Program-made: the position numbers and the translations under genes
Part shown: piece after piece, positions 25,446 through 33,151 of the stretch
Layout: every line of letters starts with the position of its first letter
How positions within the stretch are numbered: the stretch's first letter is position 1
Assembly: GCA_002338385.1 (NCBI GenBank)
Contig: DDIE01000051.1
Location: forward strand, 30,964 to 65,159
Source of the DNA: Proteobacteria bacterium UBA1858
GTDB taxonomy: Bacteria > Pseudomonadota > Gammaproteobacteria > UBA4575
DNA: 34,196 bases
Direction of reading: 5' to 3'
Notes under the pieces: generated by a model
The model's database searches: none
Told to the model about the DNA's origin: nothing
What the model saw: only the letters and a program-made list of their open reading frames with translations

Positions 25446-26060
25446 ATGAGCCAATATTTTGCTATCCATCCAGACAACCCGCAAATGCGTCTGATCAAAC
25501 AGGCGGTAGAGTATATCCGTAAAGGCTCAATCGTGGTGTATCCAACCGATTCCTGTTACGCCCTGGGCTGTCATCTGGGCGATAAAGACGCCGTCGAGCG
25601 TCTGCGTCGTATTCGTCAAGTAGACGCTAAACATCATTTTACTCTGGTATGTCGGGATTTATCTGAGCTGAGCAGTTATGCCCAAGTCGATAATGCCACG
25701 TTTCGTACGCTCCGCAGTTACACCCCCGGACCATACACCTTCATTCTCAAGGCCTCGCGCGAGGTGCCTCGGCGTCTGCAAGTCTCAAAACGTAAGACCA
25801 TCGGTTTACGCATACCTCAGCACCCGGTCGCGATGGCCCTGTTACAAGAACTGAATGAGCCACTCATTAGCACGACTTTGATCCTGCCGGATGATCAGCT
25901 ACCGATGACTGATCCAGAGGACATTCGCAGCCGACTGGAGCACCATGTGGATCTGATTATGGCCGCTGGCAGCTGTGGATTTGAGGCCACCACAGTGGTT
26001 GATATGGTGGATGGTGACTATCAAATTTTGCGCCAGGGTAAGGGTGAATTCAAAATCTGA
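25446..26060 (+). CDS. yciO: YciO, Sua5/YrdC family
   Basis: A 204-residue protein of the Sua5/YrdC RNA-binding fold, the paralogue distinct from the threonylcarbamoyl-AMP synthase TsaC. It closely matches E. coli YciO over its length: FAIHPDNPQMRLIKQAVEYIRKGSIVVYPTDSCYALGC, RLRRIRQVDAKHHFTLVCRDLSELS, YTPGPYTFILKASREVPRRL, KRKTIGLRIPQHP and VDLIMAAG. Its function is uncertain, though a similar activity to TsaC has been suggested. ATG at 25446. It lies upstream of trpS on the same strand, with a 157-base gap that holds a possible leader ORF, and is divergent from yciB. Confidence 0.94.
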   Translation: MSQYFAIHPDNPQMRLIKQAVEYIRKGSIVVYPTDSCYALGCHLGDKDAVERLRRIRQVDAKHHFTLVCRDLSELSSYAQVDNATFRTLRSYTPGPYTFILKASREVPRRLQVSKRKTIGLRIPQHPVAMALLQELNEPLISTTLILPDDQLPMTDPEDIRSRLEHHVDLIMAAGSCGFEATTVVDMVDGDYQILRQGKGEFKI

Positions 26061-26116
26061 TAAAGTGCAGTTTTTATTAGCGCCACTGCGCCGCAAGCCG
26101 TATAATCAGCCTGATA

Positions 26117-26218
26117 ATGGACATTCCGACCGACATAGCGCTGCCTACTGCACGCGTGCCTTGCCTTACCTCCTTTAGGCCATCAGCTATTAGGCCGCGG
26201 CCTGTTAATAGCCTCTAA
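26117..26218 (+). CDS. Possible 33-codon leader ORF overlapping trpS
   Basis: ATG at 26117 opens 33 codons ending in TAA at 26216-26218, whose last base is the first base of the trpS ATG (TAATG). trpS has no visible Shine-Dalgarno, so coupling through this ORF is plausible. The ORF itself has no clear Shine-Dalgarno and contains no Trp codon. It may be chance. Confidence 0.25.
   Translation: MDIPTDIALPTARVPCLTSFRPSAIRPRPVNSL
26186..26212 (+). promoter_or_regulatory. Hairpin directly upstream of the trpS start
   Basis: GCTATTAGGCC (26186-26196) pairs with GGCC...TAATAGC (26199-26212) through a TGT bulge, giving an 11-bp interrupted stem that ends five bases before the trpS ATG. It replaces the usual Shine-Dalgarno position. 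It could control access of the ribosome, but this is inference from folding by eye. Confidence 0.4.
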
Positions 26219-27435
26219 TGCCAACCACTAGCGCGCAAAACCAACGTGTCCTGTCCGGCATGCGACCTACGGGTCGACTGCATTTAGGACATTATCACGG
26301 GGTCCTGAAAAACTGGATAGAACTGCAACACACCCATGAGTGCTACTTTTTCGTCGCCGATTGGCATGCCCTCACGACGGAATACGATAACACCGAAATC
26401 ATTGCTGCCAGCGTCACCGATATGGTGATCGACTGGTTGGCGGCCGGAGTCAGTCCGGGCACTGCATCTTTATTCATCCAGTCACGCGTCCCCGAGCACG
26501 CTGAGCTGCACCTATTGCTGTCGATGATGACGCCTTTGGGCTGGATGGAACGTGTGCCCAGCTACAAAGATCAACAGGAAAAACTGAAAGAGAAGGACCT
26601 CGCCACGTATGGTTTTCTCGGCTATCCATTATTGCAATCCGCCGATATTTTAATTTACAAAGCGGGCCATGTGCCGGTGGGTGAAGATCAGGTCGCGCAT
26701 GTCGAACTGACACGCGAAGTCGCACGGCGCTTCAACCACATTTATGGCAAAGAATCTGACTTTGAAACTAAGGCCCAGAAAGCGATTGCCAAGATGGGTA
26801 AGAAGAGCGCCAAGCTATATAACAATCTGCGCAAAGAATACCAAGAGCAGGGTGATGAAGAATCACTCAATGTGGCCAAGGCACTGCTCGATTCACAACA
26901 AAATATTTCCGTCGGTGATCGTGAGCGCTTGTTCGGTTTTCTGGAAGGCTCCGGGCGAATTATTTTGCCAGAGCCGCAGGCGCTGCTGACCAAGGCGGCA
27001 AAAATGCCCGGTCTAGATGGGCAGAAGATGTCCAAATCTTATGGTAATACTATTGCCTTGCGCGAAGATCCCAAGCAGCTGACAACCAAATTACGCACAA
27101 TGCCGACTGATCCTGCGCGCGTACGCCGCAACGACCCCGGTAATCCGGACAAGTGCCCGGTCTGGCAATTGCATGCCATCTACTCACCGCAAGAGGTGCA
27201 GGACTGGGTTAAACAGGGCTGCACCAGTGCGGCCATCGGTTGCGTAGAATGCAAACAGCCGGTGATTGATAGTGTGCTCGCGGAGCTCAAGCCTATCCAA
27301 GAACGCGCGCGTGAATATGAGCAAGATTTAAATACCGTCCAAAGCATCATTAATGATGGCTGTGAAAAGGCGCGTGATATTGCCCGTGACACGCTGGAAG
27401 ACGTGCGTAAATCAATGGGTCTGGTGTACCGCTAA
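26218..27435 (+). CDS. trpS: Tryptophanyl-tRNA synthetase
   Basis: Class I synthetase that charges tRNA-Trp. The 405-residue protein is longer than the E. coli form (about 334) because of an insert of roughly 60 residues before the KMSKS region (FETKAQKAIAKMGKKSAKLYNN onward), as in some pseudomonad enzymes. Markers are VLSGMRPTGRLHLGHYHGVLKNW (HIGH region), the VADWHAL segment, YPLLQSADILIYKAGHVPVGEDQVAHVELTREVARRFNHIYG, and GQKMSKSYGNTIAL. The start ATG 26218 fits the conserved N-terminus; no Shine-Dalgarno. Its stop overlaps the scpA ATG as TAATG. Confidence 0.96.
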   Translation: MPTTSAQNQRVLSGMRPTGRLHLGHYHGVLKNWIELQHTHECYFFVADWHALTTEYDNTEIIAASVTDMVIDWLAAGVSPGTASLFIQSRVPEHAELHLLLSMMTPLGWMERVPSYKDQQEKLKEKDLATYGFLGYPLLQSADILIYKAGHVPVGEDQVAHVELTREVARRFNHIYGKESDFETKAQKAIAKMGKKSAKLYNNLRKEYQEQGDEESLNVAKALLDSQQNISVGDRERLFGFLEGSGRIILPEPQALLTKAAKMPGLDGQKMSKSYGNTIALREDPKQLTTKLRTMPTDPARVRRNDPGNPDKCPVWQLHAIYSPQEVQDWVKQGCTSAAIGCVECKQPVIDSVLAELKPIQERAREYEQDLNTVQSIINDGCEKARDIARDTLEDVRKSMGLVYR

Positions 27436-28292
27436 TGGCCTCGGAAGACACCAGCACGGACGCAGTTGGGACTGAGGCGGCGCAGGGTGAAATGCCATTT
27501 GCAGTCGTGCAGGGTGAGCCGATTTCAATTCCGCCGCAAGACTTATACATACCCCCTGATGCGCTGGAAGTATTTTTAGATGCTTTCGAGGGGCCGCTCG
27601 ATTTATTGTTGTATCTCATCAAACGCCAGAATCTGGATATCTTGGCGCTGCCTATTGCCAACATCACACAGCAATACATGGACTACATCGGCATTATGGA
27701 AGAGCTCAAGCTTGAGCTCGCGGCCGAATATTTGGTCATGGCTGCGATGTTGGCAGAAATCAAATCACGCATGTTGTTGCCGCGTCCGGTAGAAGACCAT
27801 CAAGAACAGGACCCGCGCGCAGAATTAATTCGTCGCCTGCAGGAATATGAGCGCTTTAAGCAAGCGGCCCAAGATGTGGAACAATTACCGCGGATGGAAC
27901 GCGAGTATTTTGAGGCACACGCATCAGCCAACGAAGTCATCGCAGAAGATAAGCAGCCGCCACTCGAGACCCGCGAATTAATTTTGGCCTTGCATCAAGT
28001 GCTGCAGCGCGCCGCCATGTATGCCTCGCATGCGGTCGAACAAGAACCTTTATCTATCCGGGAGCGTATGACTCAGGTACTCAGCGCATTGCAGGCGGAT
28101 GACTTTATTGATTTCACCCACTTATTCACACCTGAAGAAGGCCGCAACGGTGTCATTGTGACTTTTGTTGCGATCCTAGAGTTACTCAAGGATCGGGTGA
28201 TCGAAATTGTGCAAGCGGAAAACTATGCGCCAATTTATGTTAAACCCGCCAGTCGGCATGTCGAGGAGGTCAATCAAGATGGCACACCCTGA
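27435..28292 (+). CDS. scpA: Segregation and condensation protein A
   Basis: Kleisin subunit that bridges SMC heads with ScpB in chromosome condensation. The 285-residue protein has LEVFLDAFEGPLDLLLYLIKRQNLDILALPIANITQQYMDYI, the classic kleisin N-terminal helix region, and AAEYLVMAAMLAEIKSRMLLPRP. A C-terminal winged-helix-like region contains VIVTFVAILELLKDRVIEIVQAENYAPIYV. ATG at 27435 overlaps the trpS stop. It overlaps scpB by 14 bases. No smc gene is in the window. Confidence 0.96.
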   Translation: MASEDTSTDAVGTEAAQGEMPFAVVQGEPISIPPQDLYIPPDALEVFLDAFEGPLDLLLYLIKRQNLDILALPIANITQQYMDYIGIMEELKLELAAEYLVMAAMLAEIKSRMLLPRPVEDHQEQDPRAELIRRLQEYERFKQAAQDVEQLPRMEREYFEAHASANEVIAEDKQPPLETRELILALHQVLQRAAMYASHAVEQEPLSIRERMTQVLSALQADDFIDFTHLFTPEEGRNGVIVTFVAILELLKDRVIEIVQAENYAPIYVKPASRHVEEVNQDGTP

Positions 28293-28992
28293 ACTCACGC
28301 AAGAACAAATCAAGAATATTTTAGAAGCCGCGTTACTGGCCGCCGACCATCCTCTCAGTATCGATCAACTGCTGCGCCTATTCGAGGGTGATCAGCACCG
28401 ACCGGAACGCGAGCAAATCAAGACCTGTCTGGAGGCATTGCAAGCAGACTGTCAAGCGCGCGGAGTCGAGTTGATCAAGGTCGCCAGTGGCTATCGTTAT
28501 CAAACCCGCCTGGAACTGCAGACTTGGGTGGCGCGCTTGCACGCGGAAAAAACACCGCGCTACTCACGTGCATTATTAGAGACGCTGGCTTTAATTGTTT
28601 ACAAGCAACCCATCACGCGTGCTGAAATTGAAGATGTGCGCGGGGTCTCGGTCAGCAGTAACATCATAAAAGTGTTAATGGAGCGCGAATGGGTAAAAGT
28701 AGTCGGCCACAAAGAAGTGCCAGGTCGACCAGCCATGTTCGCGACCACGCGCAAATTCCTCGACTACTTCAACCTCACTCACCTGAATCAACTGCCCACA
28801 TTAGCCGACATCAAAGACTTTGAACAAATTGCCCCTGAACTTGATTTTGATGATGTGGTTGAACAGACGCAAATGGACATGCCAGCCACCGCAGAGGCAC
28901 ACACCATGCCGTCTGACATGCCGAGCGATGATGCGCAGTCCGACAGTGATCCGCTCGGAGCGATTGATCCGGGTTCTGAATTCACCCACTAA
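28279..28992 (+). CDS. scpB: Segregation and condensation protein B
   Basis: Winged-helix protein that binds the ScpA kleisin. I start at ATG 28279, with AGGAGGT eight bases upstream; the frame is open 24 codons earlier inside scpA but those residues have no family match. The resulting 237-residue protein has ILEAALLAADHPLSIDQLL, GYRYQTRLELQTWVARL, ALLETLALIVYKQPITRAEIEDVRGVSVSSNIIKVLMEREWVKVVGHKEVPGRPAMFATTRKFLDYF, the ScpB core. An acidic disordered tail of about 50 residues follows. rluB starts eight bases later. Confidence 0.95.
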   Translation: MAHPELTQEQIKNILEAALLAADHPLSIDQLLRLFEGDQHRPEREQIKTCLEALQADCQARGVELIKVASGYRYQTRLELQTWVARLHAEKTPRYSRALLETLALIVYKQPITRAEIEDVRGVSVSSNIIKVLMEREWVKVVGHKEVPGRPAMFATTRKFLDYFNLTHLNQLPTLADIKDFEQIAPELDFDDVVEQTQMDMPATAEAHTMPSDMPSDDAQSDSDPLGAIDPGSEFTH

Positions 28993-29000
28993 CCCGCGGC

Positions 29001-29726
29001 ATGGCTGAACGCTTACACAAAGTCCTGGCCAATATGGGTCTGGGTTCACGGCGTGAAATCGAGCGCTGGATTGCGCAGGGTTTAATTCAAGTCGACGGTC
29101 AAACGGCTCAGCTTGGACAGACCGACGAGGGCGTCTCTGAAGTGCTGGTGGATGGACGCAAAGTGATTTTAAATAGCGCCATCGACACTCAGTTTTTACA
29201 CTATCACAAGCCGGATGATGAGATCTGTTCACGTAAAGATCCGGAGGGACGCAAAACAGTGTACGACCATTTGCCCGCGCTGGATGCTGGCCGGTGGGTA
29301 GCCATCGGACGTCTGGACTTGACCACATCTGGCATTCTTCTGTTCACCACCAATGGTGAGTTAGCCAATACCTTAATGCATCCCCGCGCACAGGTTGACC
29401 GTGAATATATGGTGCGTGTGTTTGGTCGCGTCAGTCCTGATGTGATCGAGCGTTTACAGACAGGTGTGCAACTGGACGACGGTATCGCTCGATTCACCGA
29501 TATCCAAATGCGGCCCAGTAAAGGCAGTAACCAATGGGTACAAGTGGTATTACAGGAGGGACGTAATCATGAAGTCAAACGCATGTTTGAATCCCAGGGG
29601 CTGCAAGTGACCCGCCTGATACGTATTCGCTTCGGGCCAATCGTGCTCGATGAGCGGGTGAAAAAAGGCCAGTACCGTTATCTGGTCAAGCGTGAAATTA
29701 GAGAGCTTAAAGCCTTAACCCGCTGA
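29001..29726 (+). CDS. rluB: 23S rRNA pseudouridine synthase (RluB type)
   Basis: Makes a pseudouridine in the A-site region of 23S rRNA. The 241-residue protein has an N-terminal S4 RNA-binding domain (RLHKVLANMGLGSRREIERWIAQGLIQVDGQ) and an RsuA/RluB-type catalytic domain with the catalytic Asp in GRLDLTTSGILLFTTNGELAN, PRAQVDREYMVRVFG and QEGRNHEVKRMFESQGLQVTRLIRIRFGP. The scpA-scpB-rluB order, found in many gammaproteobacteria, supports RluB over RsuA or RluE. It is shorter than the E. coli protein, lacking the basic C-terminal tail. It converges with the SDR gene. Confidence 0.93.
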   Translation: MAERLHKVLANMGLGSRREIERWIAQGLIQVDGQTAQLGQTDEGVSEVLVDGRKVILNSAIDTQFLHYHKPDDEICSRKDPEGRKTVYDHLPALDAGRWVAIGRLDLTTSGILLFTTNGELANTLMHPRAQVDREYMVRVFGRVSPDVIERLQTGVQLDDGIARFTDIQMRPSKGSNQWVQVVLQEGRNHEVKRMFESQGLQVTRLIRIRFGPIVLDERVKKGQYRYLVKREIRELKALTR

Positions 29727-29736
29727 ACGTCCCCTA

Positions 29737-29772
29737 AAATTATTCGGCACATCACTCGACAAATTATTCGGC
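29737..29772. repeat. 12-bp direct repeat pair after rluB
   Basis: AAATTATTCGGC occurs at 29737-29748 and 29761-29772, 24 bases apart, in the 66-base gap between the convergent rluB and SDR genes. No terminator hairpin was seen there. Confidence 0.5.
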
Positions 29773-29792
29773 CTTGGCGAGGATATGCAAGC

Positions 29793-30554
29793 CTAGTCCG
29801 CGTCCCGCTGAATGACTTGATTGGTCAGGCGATCAGCCGCGCTACCCAGTAAATAAATGTAAGGTGCGACCACCGTGTCAGGTGGTGGGAACTGGTGTGG
29901 GTTGACCCCCGGGTAATTATGCGTGCGTAAGTCAGTGCGTACTGCGCCCGGATGCACGCCATTCACTCGGATCAGACGATCACCGTCTAATTCATCCGCC
30001 AGAATATGCAGCAAGCCCAGTTGCGCCTGTTTGCCGACCCCATAGGCGCCCCAGTAGGCACGCTGGGCGTCATCCACGCTGAAAACAATACTGGCATCGG
30101 GGCTTTTTTTAAGCAGCGGTAAGCAGCTGCGTGTCAGCAGATAGGGGCTGTGCACATGCAAGTTGATTAATTTCGTCCACGCGCTGAGTTCGATATTAGG
30201 CAAAGGCGTCAGACCATTCACGCGCCCCGCATTTAACACCAGACCATCTAAATGACCGTATTGTTCAGCAACAGCGTTGGCAACGGTGTGATAATCATCG
30301 GCGCCTGCCATCTCCAGATCAATATTCAAGATCGCTGGGGTGGCTTTGTTCAAGGCCACAATCTCATCATAAGCCTGTTCCAGACGTTTGAGATCTTTCG
30401 CCAGCATAATCACGCGCGCACCTAGGTGCGCACACGCAAGTGCCAACGCTTTACCAATGCCGCGACTGGCACCGGTTATTAAAATCACACGCTCTGCCAG
30501 ATAATCCGGCGGCGCTTGATAGGCAAATAGATCGGCTGAATTTTTATTCGTCAT
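29793..30554 (-). CDS. yciK: Short-chain dehydrogenase/reductase (YciK-like)
   Basis: An NAD(P)H-dependent oxidoreductase of the SDR superfamily; physiological substrate unknown. I start at ATG 30554 (MTNKNSADLFAYQ), giving 253 residues; the frame stays open to 30848 but that extension lies inside rmuC. Features are the Rossmann nucleotide motif ILITGASRGIGKALALACA, LVLNAGRVNG, the catalytic area FSVDDAQRAYWGAYGVGKQA with Y and K, and HPGAVRTDLR. The Ser of the triad is replaced or shifted in IVFSVDD. Its start overlaps the rmuC stop by 11 bases. The mupP-yciK neighbourhood is common in Pseudomonas. Confidence 0.88.
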   Translation of the reverse strand: MTNKNSADLFAYQAPPDYLAERVILITGASRGIGKALALACAHLGARVIMLAKDLKRLEQAYDEIVALNKATPAILNIDLEMAGADDYHTVANAVAEQYGHLDGLVLNAGRVNGLTPLPNIELSAWTKLINLHVHSPYLLTRSCLPLLKKSPDASIVFSVDDAQRAYWGAYGVGKQAQLGLLHILADELDGDRLIRVNGVHPGAVRTDLRTHNYPGVNPHQFPPPDTVVAPYIYLLGSAADRLTNQVIQRDAD

Positions 30555-31842
30555 GGTCGCTATCAGTCCGAGGTATGAGCGGGATATCACGCGATTTTTT
30601 GTCGATCTCATCCAGATGTGGCAGTGGCTCCTTGATCTGCACACCCAGCTCAGGGAACTTACGAACATTCGGTAATACCTGACGTTCCAGTGAGCCGATT
30701 GCTTTGTTGTAATGGCTGACACTGTCATCCAGATTTTTACCAACTTTTTGTAAGTGGCCGGTAAATGTGGCGAGACGTTTATATAAGTCTTGCGCCAGAT
30801 CGCGCACTTGCTCAGCATGCTGAGACATCTGTGCTTGTTGCCAGCCATAGGCCACTGAGCGTAGCAGGGCCACTAAGGTGGTTGGGGTGGCGAGAATGAC
30901 GCGATTGGCAAAGGCGTCTTCCAGCAACTGCTTATCATAATCCAGCGCCGCGGTAAGAAACTGCTCGCCGGGAATAAACAAAATGACAAAATCAGGCGAC
31001 TGACTGAACTGCTCCCAATAGGATTTACTGGCCAGCTCTTTCATGCGCTCGCGCACCTTGCGCGCATGATGGCGCAAATAGTTTTCACGCTCGCTGGCAT
31101 CATCCGTTTCAATCGCAGAGAGATAAGCATCCAAAGGCGTCTTAGCGTCGACAATTAATTCGCGTTGTTCCGGCATGCGTACCACCATGTCGGGGCGGAC
31201 ATTTTTACCGTCACCCTTATCCGCGCTCACTTGTTCTTCAAAATCACAATGATTGACCATACCCGCTAACTCAGCCAAGCGTTTGAGTGTCAGCTCACCC
31301 CATTGACCGCGTACTTCAGGGCGGCGTAAGGCGCGCACTAATTGTTCGGTTTCAGACTGTAAACCCTGCTGCGCCTCATTCACCATTTTTAATTGATGAG
31401 TGATGGAGCCATAAGCCTCTTTGCGTTCTTTTTCAATTTCGAATAATTGCTTTTCGGTTTTCTCCAGCGCGGCATTGACGGGCTTAAGCAAATTCTCAAT
31501 GGACTTTTCTTTTGCGTTTAAATTGGCCTGTGCCTGAGATTCGAACAAGCCTAATTTCTGTTGCGCCAGTTGTAAAAAAGAGGCGCTGTTTGCATCCAGC
31601 GCACTTTGGGAAAGTGCGCTAAAGCTCTCTTTCAGCTGTTCGCGTGATTCATTGAGCGCTTTAATTCGCTCTTGCGTTTGCGCCTGCTCAACCTGCAACT
31701 GGGTGACTAAGGCTTGTTTTTCTTCACCATATTTTTGCAGTCGAGTTTGATAATACTGCCGCGTCAACAGCACAGCCAACAGGGCACTGACGGCCGCAAT
31801 AATCAGGATTACAATCCAACTGAGTTCAAACGTTGCAGTCAC
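30544..31842 (-). CDS. rmuC: DNA recombination protein RmuC
   Basis: Predicted nuclease-related protein that limits inverted-repeat rearrangement in E. coli. The 432-residue protein has an N-terminal membrane helix (about 8-26, WIVILIIAAVSALLAVLL), a long coiled coil (30-185) rich in Gln and Glu, and a C-terminal RmuC domain with RRPEVRGQWGELTLKRLAELAGM, DMVVRMPEQRELIVDAKTPLDAYL and FVILFIPGEQFLTAAL, the restriction-endonuclease-like core. The DAKTP segment holds the putative active-site Asp/Lys. The stop overlaps the SDR start; it lies 56 bases after the mupP-like gene. Confidence 0.94.
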   Translation of the reverse strand: MTATFELSWIVILIIAAVSALLAVLLTRQYYQTRLQKYGEEKQALVTQLQVEQAQTQERIKALNESREQLKESFSALSQSALDANSASFLQLAQQKLGLFESQAQANLNAKEKSIENLLKPVNAALEKTEKQLFEIEKERKEAYGSITHQLKMVNEAQQGLQSETEQLVRALRRPEVRGQWGELTLKRLAELAGMVNHCDFEEQVSADKGDGKNVRPDMVVRMPEQRELIVDAKTPLDAYLSAIETDDASERENYLRHHARKVRERMKELASKSYWEQFSQSPDFVILFIPGEQFLTAALDYDKQLLEDAFANRVILATPTTLVALLRSVAYGWQQAQMSQHAEQVRDLAQDLYKRLATFTGHLQKVGKNLDDSVSHYNKAIGSLERQVLPNVRKFPELGVQIKEPLPHLDEIDKKSRDIPLIPRTDSDHDE

Positions 31843-31898
31843 GACCTATTGTTTACCTGAGTGATTATTGAGCTGATTATTATTCACCTGAGTGAGCC

Positions 31899-32588
31899 TT
31901 AAGCGCGTATAAATTCTATGTGCTGGAGGACATCCAAGGGTTTATCGATACAAAAATCAGCGCCCCATAGGGCGGTATCGATACCGCTTTCGATGTAGCC
32001 ATAATTTGCTACACAAGTATACATGCCCGCCGCATTGCCTGCAGTGATATCACGTGGATCATCGCCCATATAAAGCACATCCTGCGGCGCAATATTGATA
32101 GTTTTACTGGCCAGTAACAGCGGTGCTGGATGCGGTTTTTTGACCTTGAGAGTGTCGCCACTGACGACACATTGGCTGCGTGCAGTCAGGTCGAGGCGTG
32201 CAAGCAACGGGTCAGTCAGATGACCGGGTTTATTCGTGACTATGCCCCAGGGTATGGCTTGTGACTCCAGCGTGCTGAGTAAACGGTCCATGCCCTCAAA
32301 AAAACATGTTGCCTGACACAGACACTGTTCATAGCAGACTAAAAATTCCTGGCGCAACGCTTCGAACTCAGCCTCATCGATCACTTCCGGAAAACCCAAT
32401 CGGGTCAGTGCAATACTGCCTTGGGATACCGAAAAACGTGCCACGGCATAGGGAATAGGATCACGCCCATGTGCGCTCAGCAGATTATTTAAAGCCAGCA
32501 CGAGATCCTGCGCTGTATCGAGCAGGGTGCCGTCGAGATCGAACAGAATTGCACGGATGGGATGCGTGTGGGCAATCACAATAGCCAA
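31899..32588 (-). CDS. mupP: HAD phosphatase, MupP type (MurNAc 6-phosphate phosphatase)
   Basis: A HAD hydrolase of 229 residues. The catalytic motif I is ILFDLDGTLLDT, motif II TNKP, and motif IV GDDPRDITAGNAAG. It resembles MupP of Pseudomonas, which dephosphorylates N-acetylmuramic acid 6-phosphate in peptidoglycan recycling, more than phosphoglycolate phosphatase: FFEGMDRLLSTLE, WGIVTNKPGHL, KPHPAPLLLASKTINI, GYIESG and WGADFCIDKPLDVL. The neighbouring yciK homologue supports this. Phosphoglycolate phosphatase (Gph) is the alternative. The start is a TTG at 32588 or a GTG at 32579, both without clear Shine-Dalgarno; the conserved core begins about 12 residues in. Confidence 0.75.
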   Translation of the reverse strand: MAIVIAHTHPIRAILFDLDGTLLDTAQDLVLALNNLLSAHGRDPIPYAVARFSVSQGSIALTRLGFPEVIDEAEFEALRQEFLVCYEQCLCQATCFFEGMDRLLSTLESQAIPWGIVTNKPGHLTDPLLARLDLTARSQCVVSGDTLKVKKPHPAPLLLASKTINIAPQDVLYMGDDPRDITAGNAAGMYTCVANYGYIESGIDTALWGADFCIDKPLDVLQHIEFIRA

Positions 32589-32752
32589 ATCAGTATGAGA
32601 TTAAGACGTTATACGTTGTGAGGCTATTGACCGCAAGGCTGACGACGACCCGCCGCATGGTACAGGTCGACGCTACTTGTTGACGCTACTGGCTGACAAT
32701 TCTGGCTGCAGGCTCAGCAGACTTATTCCACCGCCTGAGTGGCTGCGCATGA

Positions 32753-33133
32753 CTAGTGGCTTATGGCGGCCCGCACCGGTGATAAATCAGCCAATTCCTC
32801 ATCTGTAAACAGCCGCGATAGCACAATAAAGTGCAGGTCCAAAGGAATCTCCAGAGAAAAGCTTGAGCTTCTGCCATCAACGACATCCACCGTTAGGTGA
32901 GTATGTTGCCAATACTCAAACTGATCTTTACGCATATAAAATGGACAGGTATGAATAAAGCCTAATAACACATCACTGCTACCGACCCTGAAATCATCGA
33001 CGCTGAAACACATGGGCGACGAACCATCGCAGCACCCGCCGCTTTGGTGAAACAATAATGGGCCGTGTTCCTCACGCAGGCGGTCGATGACCGCGAACGC
33101 GCGTTCGGTTAATGTCACTCTGGAGTAAGCCAT
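32753..33133 (-). CDS. DUF779 protein, aldehyde dehydrogenase companion
   Basis: A 126-residue DUF779 protein with three Cys in QSGGCCDGSSPMC, which may bind metal. The FIHTCPFYMRKDQFEYWQHTHLTVDVVDG and FSLEIPLDLHFIVLSR segments are the family core. Members commonly sit next to AldB-type aldehyde dehydrogenase genes, as here, 18 bases behind the dehydrogenase on the same strand; the biochemical role is not known. ATG at 33133. No terminator was seen in the 160-base gap behind it, which holds only a short GACGCTACT direct repeat (32669-32677, 32682-32690). Confidence 0.9.
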   Translation of the reverse strand: MAYSRVTLTERAFAVIDRLREEHGPLLFHQSGGCCDGSSPMCFSVDDFRVGSSDVLLGFIHTCPFYMRKDQFEYWQHTHLTVDVVDGRSSSFSLEIPLDLHFIVLSRLFTDEELADLSPVRAAISH

Positions 33134-33151
33134 GCGTCGAATTACAGGTGC

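Noticed and set aside
28207..28278. N-terminal extension of ScpB
   Set aside because: The ATG at 28279 has a perfect Shine-Dalgarno and the extension is the scpA 3' end read in another frame.
30555..30848. 98-codon N-terminal extension of the SDR frame
   Set aside because: It lies inside rmuC in another frame and has no SDR similarity; the SDR begins normally at 30554.
32669..32690. GACGCTACT direct repeat as a possible attachment site or CRISPR-like repeat
   Set aside because: Only two copies of nine bases, with no integrase or spacer pattern nearby.
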